Made by a program: the position numbers and the translations under genes. Under the pieces are notes generated by a model that worked only from the letters and a program-made list of their open reading frames with translations, did no database searches and was not told the origin of the DNA. Positions 15,501 to 25,800 of a stretch of DNA of 32,642 nucleotides are shown in pieces. The DNA comes from Thermoguttaceae bacterium (GTDB lineage: Bacteria; Planctomycetota; Planctomycetia; Pirellulales; Thermoguttaceae): the NCBI GenBank assembly GCA_017939795.1, contig JAGBAA010000057.1, forward strand, positions 1 through 32,642, read 5' to 3'. Within the stretch, counting starts at the first letter, position 1; each line of letters opens with the position of its first letter.

Positions 15501-18500
15501 ACCGCGACCGATTTTGCAGGCAACACGACGCCGGTCTCCTCGGACTACGTGATCCTCTGGAACATCAAACCGACGGCCAACCAGGAAAATCCGTTCTTCA
15601 ACGCGGAAGAAAGCACGCCCGCAGACGGCGCATCCGCAGAAAAAGCCGTCTTCGACCAGCTCATGAGCATCGGTCTGCGCGAAACGGACGGCCCGCACGC
15701 AGGGAAAATCGTCCTTGACCTTGCGGATCACGTGATCGATGAACGGACGCTTACCCTCGTCGGAAACCTTCAGCTTGCGAACAATTCCGCCATTCAGAAC
15801 GCGGAATTCCAGGACGGCAAACTGATCCTTTCGATGAACGAAGTGTCGCTCGACGAAACGCTGACGGCAGACCTGAGTTTTACACTGAAAGACGAATTCG
15901 GCGAAACGATCGGCATCGTATTCCGCGTCTCGTACATTTTCGACGATCAGGCACCGACCGTCAAGCCGCAGGATTTCCTCCTCAGCGAAAATTCCGCGTT
16001 CGTCAAGGGCGAGTACGTCCTCGACGGCTCGGCCGACCTGAATATTTCCGCGGCGATCACCGACGATACGGCGATCCAGTCGTGGGGCTGGATGCTGAAA
16101 GATGCCGCCGGCACGATCCTGGCACAGGATGCCGGTTCCATCTCGGATGCGAACATAAAATCGCACACAGTCCAGATCGCACACAGTATCGCCGCGCTGA
16201 CTGATGGACGCTATTTCGTCACGTTCTGGGGAAATGACGGGATCCAGAATGAAACGTCGTCCGAAATGCCGTCCGTCACCTATGCGATCACCGTGGACCG
16301 GGTCTCTCCGAGCTTCGAAGGAACCGTTACGCTGAAAGAAACGGCCTCACCGACGAAAAAGAACTCGCAGACGCTCCAGCTCTCCGGCACGCTGACCGAA
16401 AGCGGAAACGCATGGCTCCAGATTTTCGACAATGGGGCGGAGATCCTCACGATTCCGGCAGAAAACGGCACGTTCCCGACAGAAGTTCAGCTTGAAAACC
16501 TCGCGGACGGCACTCACTCCTTCACGTTCCAGATCCTCGACGCCGCAAGCCGTCAGGCATTTGACGCACCGCAGAGCATCGGCACGCTGACCATCGACAC
16601 ACAGGCACCGGTCATTCAGAACATTTCGCTCATCGGAAGCGCGAACATCACGGAAACCAACGGATCCACGACCCAAAATATCGTGAAATTCCAGTTCGAC
16701 GCGGAAGACGCTCTCGCCGTCACGAAATACTATTCCGTCAACGGCGGCGCCTCGTGGACCGTCTATTCGGAGGAAAACGGCGTCTCCATTCCGTGGGGAA
16801 CGACCACCTTCCTCTTCAAGGCGGCGGACGCCGTCGGAAACGAAACGGTTTGGGATTCCCAAATCTCCGTGACGTACGACCACATTCCGGCACTCGATGC
16901 CTCGGCGAGTCTGGCAGACAGGGAGTTCACGTTCCCGGAAGCTCCGGCGCAAAATCAGATCTCCGTGACGTACACGCAGGAAGAATTTGCGGCACTTTTC
17001 CAGGATGAAGACCTCCGAAACGGCGACTCGCACCGGCACTCCGTTCATTTCACGGCCGCTGCGGGACTGGAAGGCAAGATCGTGCTGGAAAATGCGGAAC
17101 TTCTGAACGGCACCTGGACGCTGACGTTCACCCTTTCCGATCGCGATGCCGTCCGTGCGGCACACACCGTCGGCACGTTGAGCGTCACGGCAGAAGACTC
17201 CTTTGGCCAGAGCGTCACGAAAACCGACGCAGCAGTCCTTTCAAAAGCGGACCTCGCGCCGGAACAGCTGAAAGATTCTGTCTCCGCGACGCAGAAACTT
17301 GAAGCGGCTCCGAGCTACTCGTTTGATCTTTCCGGGTTCTTCACCGATCCGGAAAACGACGCATGGACCATCAAGAGTGCCGGAGTCAATGCAGACGGCA
17401 AACTCAACGGTACGTGCAGCATCAACGAGAAGACCGTCACGTGGACTCCCTCTTCCGGGCTGTACGGCAATGTGCAGATGAACGTGACGGTTTCCGACGG
17501 TACGCTGGAGAAAACCTTCACCATTAACGTCTCGATCGAATGGGCCGGTCTTCAGAACCTGACCGCGGAAAACGTGAAGGTCTCCGAATTCACCGGGAAA
17601 AACGATTCTCTGGCCGCGCATGCAGTCACGCTCCGCGCTGAAAATGCGTTTGACGCAGCACAGGCATGGGGCGGGTACGTGCAGGAAACGCACTGGGAGA
17701 TCGCCGACGTCGAAGTTTCCGATCTCTCCGGCTTCACCGTCACGGAAGAAAACGGCGTCCGTACGCGCAAACCGTGCACGCAGCTTTTCGCCGGATCGCC
17801 GACGGTCTCCGCAGACGGAACGATCTCCTTTACGCTCGCACAGAACGCCTCCGGAACGGCCTCGCTGACCATTTCCGCACAGGGAACGGCAGGAAAAGCC
17901 GTTCAGACGGTCTTGAAGATCGCCGTCGAAAACGTTCCGGCCTCGCCGTACACGCCGAATCAGGAGATCTGGTTCCAGCTGTCCAGCTCGGAAATGGGAT
18001 TTACGAAAGACGGCTTCCTCGCGAAAGATCCGTCCGGCGAAACAGGCAAATGCGATACGGCAGAGGATGACGGTACGCTCACGTTCGGAAACATTCAGGC
18101 AGTCTCTTCGGAAAACGTCACGTTTGACGCAGCCTCCGGACAGATCCGCATCGTGAAAGACGGACGGACTTACGTCTTCGTTCTGAAAGAAACCGCAGAC
18201 GCATTCCAGCTCATCCGCGATTCCATCCTGAATGGAACGACCGTCGGCTCACCGGCGATCCAGGCACAGGAGAGCGACTGGGAAGCACTTGACGGCTTCA
18301 CGCTCACCCTGACTGCGGACGTCGAAAACACGCTCACTGGCGAATCCGCGCAGTGTGCCGTTTCGCTGAATTTCAGTGCCGTGGCCCGCACGGTGACGCT
18401 CACCCCGCTGCGCAGCCAGACGACGCAGACGCTCACGGTCAAAGCATCGAGTCTGATCGGTGCAGAAGGTTGGACGATCAGCGCGGTCTCTGCAAACGGA

Positions 18501-21500
18501 ACGACGCTTTCTGCGAAGCTCAACGCAAACGGCGACATTGAGATCGAGATCCCGGCTTTCGAGTACTCTGACCAGACCATCACGTACACGCTGAGCAAAC
18601 CGGGCGAAACGAAAACCTGCTCGGCAGCCATTCACGTCAACATTCAGGACGTGAACTGGGCACCGACCTGGAAAGACGGCTCGGCAGCCGACAGCAAAAC
18701 GGGCGAATGGTCCGTCCCGGAACAGAATGCCGTTTCGGGCCAGTCTCCATCCTACGAGCTTCAGATCTCCGACGTCCTCACCGACCTGGACACGCCGGTA
18801 GAAAACATGACGTTTGACGTTCAGAACGTCACGGTCTCCGATGCCCGGACTGGTTTTGAAACGGCCGGAACGCTCATCGTCCGCGATGGAAAACTCATCT
18901 TCACGCCGGAAGACGCCAACTTCCACGGAAAAGTCGCCTTCACCCTCCGCGTCACGGATACTGCCGTCGGAACCGCAGGAGCACAGACCGTTGATTTTGC
19001 GTTTACGCTGAACGTCTCCAACGTCAATGATGCGCCGGTTTTGAAAGACGACGCCAAACTCTCCATCTCCGGCGAGGCGGGCGAAAAAGTCGACCTGACC
19101 AAACTTCTGGCCGGCCAGTTCACCGACCCGGACGGAACGAACGAGAAACTGACGGTCAAGTACCTCGCCAATGCCGGTGCGTCCACCGCGGTGAGCGAAC
19201 AGTACACGCTGCCGTCGGTCATGGGGATCTACGCGCTCACAGTCCGTGTTTCGGACGCCAGCGGTGCGTTCGTTGACCAGACGGTCCAGATCCTCGTCAA
19301 CGGCGAAGCGAAAATCACCGACCAGAGCCTCGCGACCGAGCAGAACCAGATGATGACCTACCCGGCAGACAGCGAGCTTGAAAAAGACCTGACGCTGAAA
19401 TCGGACACCACAGTATCCAGCGGACAGACTGCCGCACTAACTGTCGGGACGGTCCTGAAAGCCGGAACCGTCATTAAGGCAGGAACGGTCATCCTGGCAG
19501 GAGGACGCTTCTCCTGTGCCTCGGAACCATCCTGGCTTAATGACGTGAAGTGGAACGATGACGAAGGTTCCAGCCATGTACTGAAATGGAGTTCCAAAAA
19601 CTCCTACGTCACTGCAGATTCCACGGATGCCGACGACGAAGACATCGATTTCATTTTTGGAAAAGACGTCGTTCTGGATCAGGACATTGAGATCCTGCGC
19701 GAAGTATTCTTCCTTGCGCCGGGTTCCGTTTTGAAGGCCGGTTCCACACTGGCCGAAGGAAGCACACCGGGCGCGAACGTGACCCAGCAGGATACCATCC
19801 TTTCCTCCGACCGGATCGTGGAGATCTACAATTCGATGCGCGAACAGCAGGGTGAGGATACGATCATCCAGCACGATGTTCTTCTTCGTGAAGAGATCGA
19901 CCTGCCGATCGCACAGGAAAGCATCGGAAAACTCGTTTCGACGACGCAGAAGGTCCTCGTTTTCAGCGACACCGCGGCAAACCATCGGGAAGAGCTCGAG
20001 ATCGCGGTCCTGGGCTCCGTGGATGATTCGCTGAACAGTCCGTTCAAGTATCTCGCCTACGATGCTCAGTCGGGAAAATTCTACGTCTACTATCGTCCGT
20101 ACGACGTCATTCAGGACCGAACGGCGAAAGACGTGACGCTTTCCCTGACCGACGGCAGTGAGCTGACCGTCACCCTCTCCACGAACTGGGTCCAGCCGTT
20201 CGAGCTGGTCGTCGGTGTCGTGGAAGGTGAGGATCAGACCACGAGTACCAGTGCGCTGGATTCCGGAAAGTTCGTTTCCTTCTCCAACGTGGAAGCAGGC
20301 AAGACCTACACCATGCAGGTCTGGATGCGGTGCAATCTGCCGATCGTTGATCCTGCACTGGAAGCATTCTATTTTGCCGCATCGATCGACTCCAAGTACA
20401 CCATAAGCGTCAACGGTATCGGCGAGATCCTTTCCACCGCAAATGAGGGAGATTTTCATTTCACGTCAGCGGTGCAGAATGACGGCACGACGACAATCAA
20501 TTTCCAGCGTACGCCACTGGGAATCGGAGGAGGTCTCAGCAACCAGAAATATATCGTTTCCTTCCTGACATTTAAGGCCGAGGGGTCTCTGGAATATGCG
20601 GGAGAATCCCAAAATGAATCCACGCTCAGTATCGCGATCGACGGCAATCTGATGTCCGGTATCGGCACGAACTCGCAGGTTCAAAATCCCGAATCCATTC
20701 ACGATTCCCAGTTCAAGGTCACGACCTACGACGCGGATTCGATGCGCGGGTCGCAGTCGGCAAAAGAAACGGTCGTGGAGGGGAACGGCGTGTACCTTTC
20801 CGTCGTGAAGGACAAATCGGATTCCGAGACGTCCGAAACACTGCGGGAAAGTGAAGCATACCTGACCGAGTGGGATTCCTCGTGGGTCGAGATCTGGGTC
20901 AACACGCAGGAAGCCGGAACCGATATCGCGAACGTGAAGGTCGATCTCGGATACGATCCCGCCATTTTCAAGGCGGTCGGCGTGGAGTACAGTTCCTTCG
21001 TCAAAAACGGTCTGGAATTCACGATCGACGCAGAGACCGGGACCATCTCCAACCTCGGCGGCGACCTGACGCAGACAGTCACGCGCGAAGACGGATTTGT
21101 GCTCCTTGGCCGGGTCCAGCTTGCGGCGAACGAAAACGGCGGAGTCGCGGCGGACACGATCAACTCGGCTTCCATGGGACTCGTTCTTAAGGACGTCACC
21201 CTGCGCGACAGCGAGCAGACCCGCCTTGCCGTGAATACGAAAGTCTTCGTAAATACGGAAGTCTTCGCAGTCGTCTACGACGCCAACGATGACGGGCAGA
21301 TCAACATTCAGGACCTGGTGAAATTCGCCAAAATGTACGGGACCAACACGACGCTGGCGACCGACGCACGCGCCTGGGCGATGGACTTCGACAACAGCGG
21401 GACGATCGACATCCGCGACCTCACGTCCTTCGCGAAAAACTACGGCAAGCACGCCGGAGGGACGCAGGCAGTCGTTTACCCGAAGAATTTCTTCCAGACC

Positions 21501-22499
21501 TGGATCGGCACGAACCTGAAAACCGACGGTACAGCCAACGTGACGGATACGCTGCATGATGCGATCGATGCGTGGAGCGAGTCTTTGGGAGAATCTTTGA
21601 ACCTTGACGTTCAGATCATCGTAAAAGACTATGAGAATGTTGACGGCGGGATCCTCGGCGAAACCATCATCCTGGACTGCGATGCCGAAGGGAAACCGAA
21701 CACGGCAGTCGTTTACCTCGACTCCGACGCACTCGGCCTGGGATGGTATGTCGGCGAAAGCGCAAACGTCACGGCAGACCAGTACGATCTCTACACGGTC
21801 CTCCTGCACGAACTCGGTCATGCACTGGGAATGAGCAATTCCTACGACGGATACCGTGAAACGATCAGCTCCAGCCTGAATTTCACCTCGAAAGACGGAA
21901 ATTCCTATCTGGTCTTCAACGGACACGTTTACGCAGACGGCGACCTGATGAACGACACGATCGACCCGGGCAAACGTCTCGAGATCTCCGACGTTGACGT
22001 CGAGATCCTCACCGAAGCACGAAAGATCGGTTCCTCCGTCCAGTGCGGATCCTTCGATGCAGCCTGCGGTTCTGTGAGCATTTCCGGACTTTCCGGTTTT
22101 GCTGAAATCGCATCTGCTCCGGCAGAATGCCTGACCGTCACCGTCTCTTCCATCGTGGAAGAGGAAACATGGAACCGTACGCTGATGAACGCCGCCGTTC
22201 AGACGGTCGAAAACAGCATCCGGAAACAGGAACGCCTTCACTCGCAGCTCAACGATGCCGCCTGGAGCGAATGGACCTCCGGAAGTTCCTTCAGCTGGGT
22301 ATCGCCGACTACAGAAAAAGAAGAGACTGTCGAGAGCATTTTGGAAACGGACCTGAATGAAGATCCCATTTCGGAATTCCAGTCTGTATCGGAAAATGCC
22401 GAACTGCTCGACGGTATTTTTGAAGAGGAAGACTTTACCGATCAGTTTGCCGCGGCACTTCAGGAACCGCTGAATATCCCGGCACCGAAACGGGCGTAA
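12519..22499 (+). CDS. Giant surface protein 1: LEPR-XLL-type N-terminus, EF-hands, Ig/cadherin-like modules, cohesin-like, dockerin and metzincin-like domain
   Basis: 3326 residues. A basic start of 33 residues leads to LESLEERQMLSA (34-45), the planctomycete LEPR-XLL-type motif; no hydrophobic Sec core is visible. An EF-hand pair follows (D147-E158 and D198-E209, the second DLDGNGRLTQNE). Residues about 230-1560 are Ig-like modules (repeated YGENxFxxxxTDxAGNT endings). Cadherin-like modules lie at about 1579-1675, 2048-2176 and 2180-2260. GTVLKAG hexad runs lie near 2307-2330 and 2400-2420. A cohesin-like beta domain (about 2757-2894) precedes two dockerin repeats (D2921 DANDDGQINIQD and D2956 DFDNSGTIDIRD). 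Then comes a metzincin-like domain with HELGHALGMSN (3097-3107) and LMNDTIDPG as the Met-turn; the third ligand is Asn. The acidic tail has ELLDGIF (3295-3301). It is probably a secreted or wall-bound adhesin, scaffold or protease. The ribosome site is weak (GTGGA, eight bases upstream). Confidence 0.88.
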   Translation: MKKNTESKKFRSTRLFQKSRVSRTGQSLYRTPNLESLEERQMLSAVSLAGAEMNIQSEVFYVTLNNAQNMQDTSVQHVTLHVQGDVNVGDILVQDSQGAAQKILNSKVENGVTSLLLQMGLGTDYTVTVSGVDTQNPINVLFTLPGDTSGNGSIESTEYFTALGSVMKGQGMTAHSAMLFQMQYGIDLSKVQLDPLLDLDGNGRLTQNELELLVRKPEQNISLRQEITVKPKLSDLTVENGSLTPAETEDGQLFVTQPTENGELVLKGQIPEDGKMQIQGEISFQTADGKTHTVSIPDMLENYEDENCIYTVDQLSRAGKFRTFTLTLKAPASNSAARLTLSYEGAPNSENTYEIRIDSQAPTLLPDSITLDSEAQTEEGGLYTQDQTPNFTLTQALTQAQYEAVLAEIQDPANGIRLILACGSEDVQTILLTQTLFEQNVKRSGDGWIFTLKMAQPNALPDGLHTFTVRACDLAGNETDVREIRLTIDTVSPVISAEAPKAQVSEKTQILKVSVSDINAKESGRLFCGEKELSGSFNAETMTWEYTLDLAYGENIFTFQCTDKAGNTAEKEFRTTFNQAPQVTETGQKLHGTDKYLSIQTAEKNAAGEYIWDLGKVSDIFTETDGSAIENSSVKVHFDGDAVKRAVILDDGTIQLVLADRSMEDLEAHISGISLTYADEYGESAFFTDAQGIQQDTVRFTLHFTNDSEAPAVSLENSGEFAGKLHPSVLAFSGNSMTLHLKASDINQIVMAQVSIRYTANGTSQTETIDLTQEPGFEKTVTLSGLTNGTSVQISYVSEDDFGNKTSENTELAVIQIDQVLNGTISDFVPQNASPSKLQPQFDVKVDWTENEEMRAEISYSGTTADGRSVSGTFRPEFLISDGTDASTGSFTGLGGIQLADGTYSFTLTVTDNAGNQTSQTVSDFVLDQTAPTASILNSAEKTESQKLTLQFAFSDALSGVKFLTLTQNGHSMTLDPTEAFEVTLAYGENTFSLTATDFAGNTTPVSSDYVILWNIKPTANQENPFFNAEESTPADGASAEKAVFDQLMSIGLRETDGPHAGKIVLDLADHVIDERTLTLVGNLQLANNSAIQNAEFQDGKLILSMNEVSLDETLTADLSFTLKDEFGETIGIVFRVSYIFDDQAPTVKPQDFLLSENSAFVKGEYVLDGSADLNISAAITDDTAIQSWGWMLKDAAGTILAQDAGSISDANIKSHTVQIAHSIAALTDGRYFVTFWGNDGIQNETSSEMPSVTYAITVDRVSPSFEGTVTLKETASPTKKNSQTLQLSGTLTESGNAWLQIFDNGAEILTIPAENGTFPTEVQLENLADGTHSFTFQILDAASRQAFDAPQSIGTLTIDTQAPVIQNISLIGSANITETNGSTTQNIVKFQFDAEDALAVTKYYSVNGGASWTVYSEENGVSIPWGTTTFLFKAADAVGNETVWDSQISVTYDHIPALDASASLADREFTFPEAPAQNQISVTYTQEEFAALFQDEDLRNGDSHRHSVHFTAAAGLEGKIVLENAELLNGTWTLTFTLSDRDAVRAAHTVGTLSVTAEDSFGQSVTKTDAAVLSKADLAPEQLKDSVSATQKLEAAPSYSFDLSGFFTDPENDAWTIKSAGVNADGKLNGTCSINEKTVTWTPSSGLYGNVQMNVTVSDGTLEKTFTINVSIEWAGLQNLTAENVKVSEFTGKNDSLAAHAVTLRAENAFDAAQAWGGYVQETHWEIADVEVSDLSGFTVTEENGVRTRKPCTQLFAGSPTVSADGTISFTLAQNASGTASLTISAQGTAGKAVQTVLKIAVENVPASPYTPNQEIWFQLSSSEMGFTKDGFLAKDPSGETGKCDTAEDDGTLTFGNIQAVSSENVTFDAASGQIRIVKDGRTYVFVLKETADAFQLIRDSILNGTTVGSPAIQAQESDWEALDGFTLTLTADVENTLTGESAQCAVSLNFSAVARTVTLTPLRSQTTQTLTVKASSLIGAEGWTISAVSANGTTLSAKLNANGDIEIEIPAFEYSDQTITYTLSKPGETKTCSAAIHVNIQDVNWAPTWKDGSAADSKTGEWSVPEQNAVSGQSPSYELQISDVLTDLDTPVENMTFDVQNVTVSDARTGFETAGTLIVRDGKLIFTPEDANFHGKVAFTLRVTDTAVGTAGAQTVDFAFTLNVSNVNDAPVLKDDAKLSISGEAGEKVDLTKLLAGQFTDPDGTNEKLTVKYLANAGASTAVSEQYTLPSVMGIYALTVRVSDASGAFVDQTVQILVNGEAKITDQSLATEQNQMMTYPADSELEKDLTLKSDTTVSSGQTAALTVGTVLKAGTVIKAGTVILAGGRFSCASEPSWLNDVKWNDDEGSSHVLKWSSKNSYVTADSTDADDEDIDFIFGKDVVLDQDIEILREVFFLAPGSVLKAGSTLAEGSTPGANVTQQDTILSSDRIVEIYNSMREQQGEDTIIQHDVLLREEIDLPIAQESIGKLVSTTQKVLVFSDTAANHREELEIAVLGSVDDSLNSPFKYLAYDAQSGKFYVYYRPYDVIQDRTAKDVTLSLTDGSELTVTLSTNWVQPFELVVGVVEGEDQTTSTSALDSGKFVSFSNVEAGKTYTMQVWMRCNLPIVDPALEAFYFAASIDSKYTISVNGIGEILSTANEGDFHFTSAVQNDGTTTINFQRTPLGIGGGLSNQKYIVSFLTFKAEGSLEYAGESQNESTLSIAIDGNLMSGIGTNSQVQNPESIHDSQFKVTTYDADSMRGSQSAKETVVEGNGVYLSVVKDKSDSETSETLRESEAYLTEWDSSWVEIWVNTQEAGTDIANVKVDLGYDPAIFKAVGVEYSSFVKNGLEFTIDAETGTISNLGGDLTQTVTREDGFVLLGRVQLAANENGGVAADTINSASMGLVLKDVTLRDSEQTRLAVNTKVFVNTEVFAVVYDANDDGQINIQDLVKFAKMYGTNTTLATDARAWAMDFDNSGTIDIRDLTSFAKNYGKHAGGTQAVVYPKNFFQTWIGTNLKTDGTANVTDTLHDAIDAWSESLGESLNLDVQIIVKDYENVDGGILGETIILDCDAEGKPNTAVVYLDSDALGLGWYVGESANVTADQYDLYTVLLHELGHALGMSNSYDGYRETISSSLNFTSKDGNSYLVFNGHVYADGDLMNDTIDPGKRLEISDVDVEILTEARKIGSSVQCGSFDAACGSVSISGLSGFAEIASAPAECLTVTVSSIVEEETWNRTLMNAAVQTVENSIRKQERLHSQLNDAAWSEWTSGSSFSWVSPTTEKEETVESILETDLNEDPISEFQSVSENAELLDGIFEEEDFTDQFAAALQEPLNIPAPKRA
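21801..22010 (+). other. Metzincin-like zinc-binding region with non-canonical third ligand
   Basis: Within giant protein 1, bases 21807-21839 encode HELGHALGMSN. H3097, E3098 and H3101 fit a zinc protease, but the usual third ligand (His or Asp) is Asn3107. About 40 residues later DLMNDTIDPGKR gives the Met-turn seen in matrixin-like planctomycete domains. Activity may be lost or may use another ligand, for example D3110. Confidence 0.7.
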
Positions 22500-22525
22500 G
22501 TTTCCTCACGGATCCAGACAGCAAA

Positions 22526-22569
22526 GGGCGGACTGCAGAGAGATTTCTTTTCACGGTCCGTCCTTTTTT
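22526..22569 (+). terminator. Intrinsic terminator after giant protein 1
   Basis: GGGCGGACTG (22526-22535) pairs with CGGTCCGTCC (22554-22563) using two G-U pairs and an 18-base loop, followed by T6 (22564-22569). It separates transcription of the two giant genes. Confidence 0.8.
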
Positions 22570-22631
22570 GCGCCTTTTTCCCAAACTCCCAATTTCTTTT
22601 TCATTTTTGACCGCAGGAGCGGGAAAGTTTG

Positions 22632-22659
22632 AAAAAGTCCAAAAAAACCAGAAAAAAAA
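22632..22659 (+). promoter_or_regulatory. Phased A-tracts upstream of the giant protein 2 promoter
   Basis: Runs of A at 22632-22636, 22641-22647 and 22652-22659 start 9-11 bases apart, close to one helical turn, and stop 12 bases before the -35 box. They may act as an UP-like element or intrinsic bend. The rest of the 305-base gap holds the terminator, T-rich tracts, the promoter and a leader. Confidence 0.45.
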
Positions 22660-22671
22660 TCGGGACAAAGA

Positions 22672-22700
22672 TTGCGTTTCTTCAGCATTTCTGGTAAAAT
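22672..22700 (+). promoter_or_regulatory. sigma70-type promoter of giant protein 2
   Basis: TTGCGT (22672-22677) and TAAAAT (22695-22700) are 17 bases apart. The predicted start near 22707 lies upstream of an ATG at 22727 in the same frame and of the preferred ATG at 22805. Confidence 0.6.
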
Positions 22701-22804
22701 CCTGAAGAACATCCGATCCGGATCCCATGCGAGTCCGGTCTCGTTTTCCACACGGTCCGGCATCGTTTTCCATCCTGTTCCCAATCAGCAGAAAGCAAGA
22801 AAAA

Positions 22805-25800
22805 ATGAAATCAAACAAGAATCGGAAACTTCACCTTGAATCTCTCGAAAACCGCGTCATGCTCAGCGTCAACCCGGTTCTCCCGCTTCAGTCGGTCACT
22901 CCAAGCGGTACGCAGGCAGTTTTTGGGACCCAGATCCTGGAACTCAATGCCAATCAGACCTCTGAAGAGATCCAGATCAACACGCAGGGGCTTTCTTCAC
23001 TTTCCGTTTTTCTCATTTCGGAAAATGGAAGCAGAGCGGAACTGCGGGCCGGCGGCAATATTCAGCAATTCAACGGACGGGATGCATTTTCGTTCAACGT
23101 AGAGAATCTTGATTCCATCAAATTTACGCTGAGAAACTACTCGGCACAGGCAGACAAATTTACGCTTCTGGTCAGCAGCTTCTGCGAGATGGAAAATGAA
23201 ATGGTGAGCGGCCGGAAAAGCAGCGATACCCTGACGGACGCCAACGCCATCCAGAAACTCGAATTTACCCGCATTCTGACTTCCGGAAGCAATTCCGCAT
23301 CCGGAACGGTCCAGAAATCGGTGACGCTCGGACAGCTGGGAGAGACACTGGATCCCGCAACGGACCGCGTTGACTCCTACTCCTTCACGGCTTCCGGAGG
23401 ATCGGCAAATATTCAGCTTCATTCCATGACCGGAACGAGCATGACGGTGGAACTCTACGATTCCAGCCGGAAACTTCTGGCCGTCGGCACCGCAGCGGAT
23501 GACTTCACGACCGTCCTGAATTCCGTCGCCCTCACGGCACAGACCGAGTATTTTCTCCAGGTCAAACTGCAGGACTCCACGGCAGACAAGATCTCTCCCT
23601 ACGCACTGACGGTCACGGAAAACTGCACGGCAGGAAATGACGGACTCACCCCCTCCCCGATCGTGAACGACCTGGGAGCCGCCGGACTGGGAATTGGAAA
23701 AACGGAAGGTACGGAAACCTCTGCGGACTCCGTACTTACCCAATTCGCCGGTGAATCCATCCGTTCCTTCTCGGTCAGCGGAAACCGGATGGCTGCCGTG
23801 ACGTTTACCCGAACAGACGGCGTGTGCGATTCTGCAGTTCTGCGTCTTCTGGAATACGAAAATGCCCAGTGGACGGAGATCGCAAACACGCGGTTCACCG
23901 CAAATTCTTCTGAGATCGATCTGGATACATTCGGCACGGTACTGGCGGTATGCGGCGACCAGATCATGGCCGGCACTCCCGAAAACAGCTCCGTTCTCTG
24001 CTTTACCCGGAACGAAAACAGTCTGGAAAGCACGTCCATCACGCAGCCGGACCTGACGGCAGATTCCGGATTCGGCTCCGACATTCTCCTGACGAATGAA
24101 TGGGCTTTTGTCTCCGCTCCGCAAAACAGCATGAACGGCGTCGATTCCGGGTCTGTCTGCGTCTTCAAAAAAACGGCGTCCGGCTGGACCCTTGCCCAGA
24201 CGATCTCCGGAACCACAGGCGCGGAATTCGGCTCCAAACTGGCCTGGGACGCCGCGGGAAAACGTTTTTGTGCCGCAAGTGCCGGAACGCAGAAACTCGG
24301 CATCTACGAATACTCCGGCTCCAGCTGGACACTGAGCAGCCAGATCAAAGGAACGGATCTCGCCGACGCATTCTCCGCAGGGACGATTTCGGACTTTGCC
24401 CGTTCGCTCGCATTTGACGACACCGCGCTTGCATTTGCGTGCAAAGTCAACGGGACCAACTGTGTCCGCGTCTATCAGTGGACGCAGACGGAAAGTACTG
24501 GAGCATGGCACGCAGCCGCGGAACTCGTACAGGACGCCATGGTCCACGATTTCGGCGCCTCCGTTTCTCTTTGCGGAAATCAGCTTACGGTCTCCTCGCC
24601 GACGGCACTGAATGATTCTCTGGAAAATACCGGAGTCGTTTACCTCTACCGCAGGACCTCCAATGCCGACGGCCTGAGCTGGGGCAGGATCCAGACTCTC
24701 CAGTACGATGAGACCGGTGCGTTTGGCCGTTCTGCGATCCTTTCGCAAAATCGTCTGGACGTCTGGGATCCCATGAACCACCAGATCCGTACGCTGACCA
24801 ATTTTGCCGACACAGACCGCTGGCAGCTGAACGTTACGTCGACCCATGAAGTCACGCTGAATCTTACCGTCCAGACTCCGAACGCGGTTCTTCCCGTACT
24901 TGAGATCCTCGCACCGGACGGATCTGCCGTCTCCACGGTCCAGACCACCAGCACCATCGGCGGCATTTATACGGCCGCGCAATACAAATTCACCCCGCCG
25001 GCTGTCGGCAAATACGAAATCACACTCTACTCGGCCGACTCGACCAGTACGCCATACACACTGAGTGTCCTTGACGGCGACTATCTTCCGGATCTCAGTT
25101 CCGAAGCGTCCGTCTTCGTTCAGGCAAACGAGATCGTCGTCGAATACGCGCAGCAGATCCTCGTTTCCAGTCTGGAAGACGCTTCCGCCAAACTGGGGAA
25201 CTACGATCTGGAATTTAAGAATATGCTCGACGGGAACCGGATCGTCTGGACTGTCCCGGCCAATGTTCCCAACGGTACATGGGACCTGACTGTCAGCGGT
25301 CTGGAAACGCTCCGCGGGACGGAGATCTCACCGTTCACTCTTGCGTGCACCTACGAAGGGATCCTTTTTGTCCCGATGGCGCCCTCTGCGATCCCAGGTT
25401 CTTCCATCCAGCAGGGGTCTGCCGTTTTTTCCATCACGGATCCATCCGAACCTCTGCGCGTCGCTATTCCGTGCGAAGGTGCGGCACTTGAAGATCTTGA
25501 TTTCCAGGTGAAAGCCTCCTCGGACTCCATGCAGCTGGAAATTTCCGAGCCTGCCTACGATGAGCAGCTGGATGCCTGGGTCCTGACGATCACGAGCCAG
25601 ACAGCCGGAAACGTCTCCATCCGCGCAGCACTGCACGCCTCTCTCTGTTCCCCGGACGGAACCGGCGACACGCTGACATTCCCATCGCTGGGAAATGCCC
25701 CCATTCAGGAAGCGGCGCTGGTCGGATCATTGGCGGCTGGAGAAACGAAAGAGATCTCCGTGACGCTTGCGTCTGGAGAAGAGATGAACTTCATGCTGGC

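Noticed and set aside
13464..16184. Long minus-strand open frame (about 900 codons) inside giant gene 1
   Set aside because: It is antisense to a gene with clear domains; its Arg/Val/Asp-rich composition is what biased codon use in the sense gene produces. No domain and no ribosome site.
20466..24982. Other long minus-strand frames opposite the two giant genes (20466-22241, 22997-24982)
   Set aside because: Same antisense shadow effect, with no recognisable protein features.
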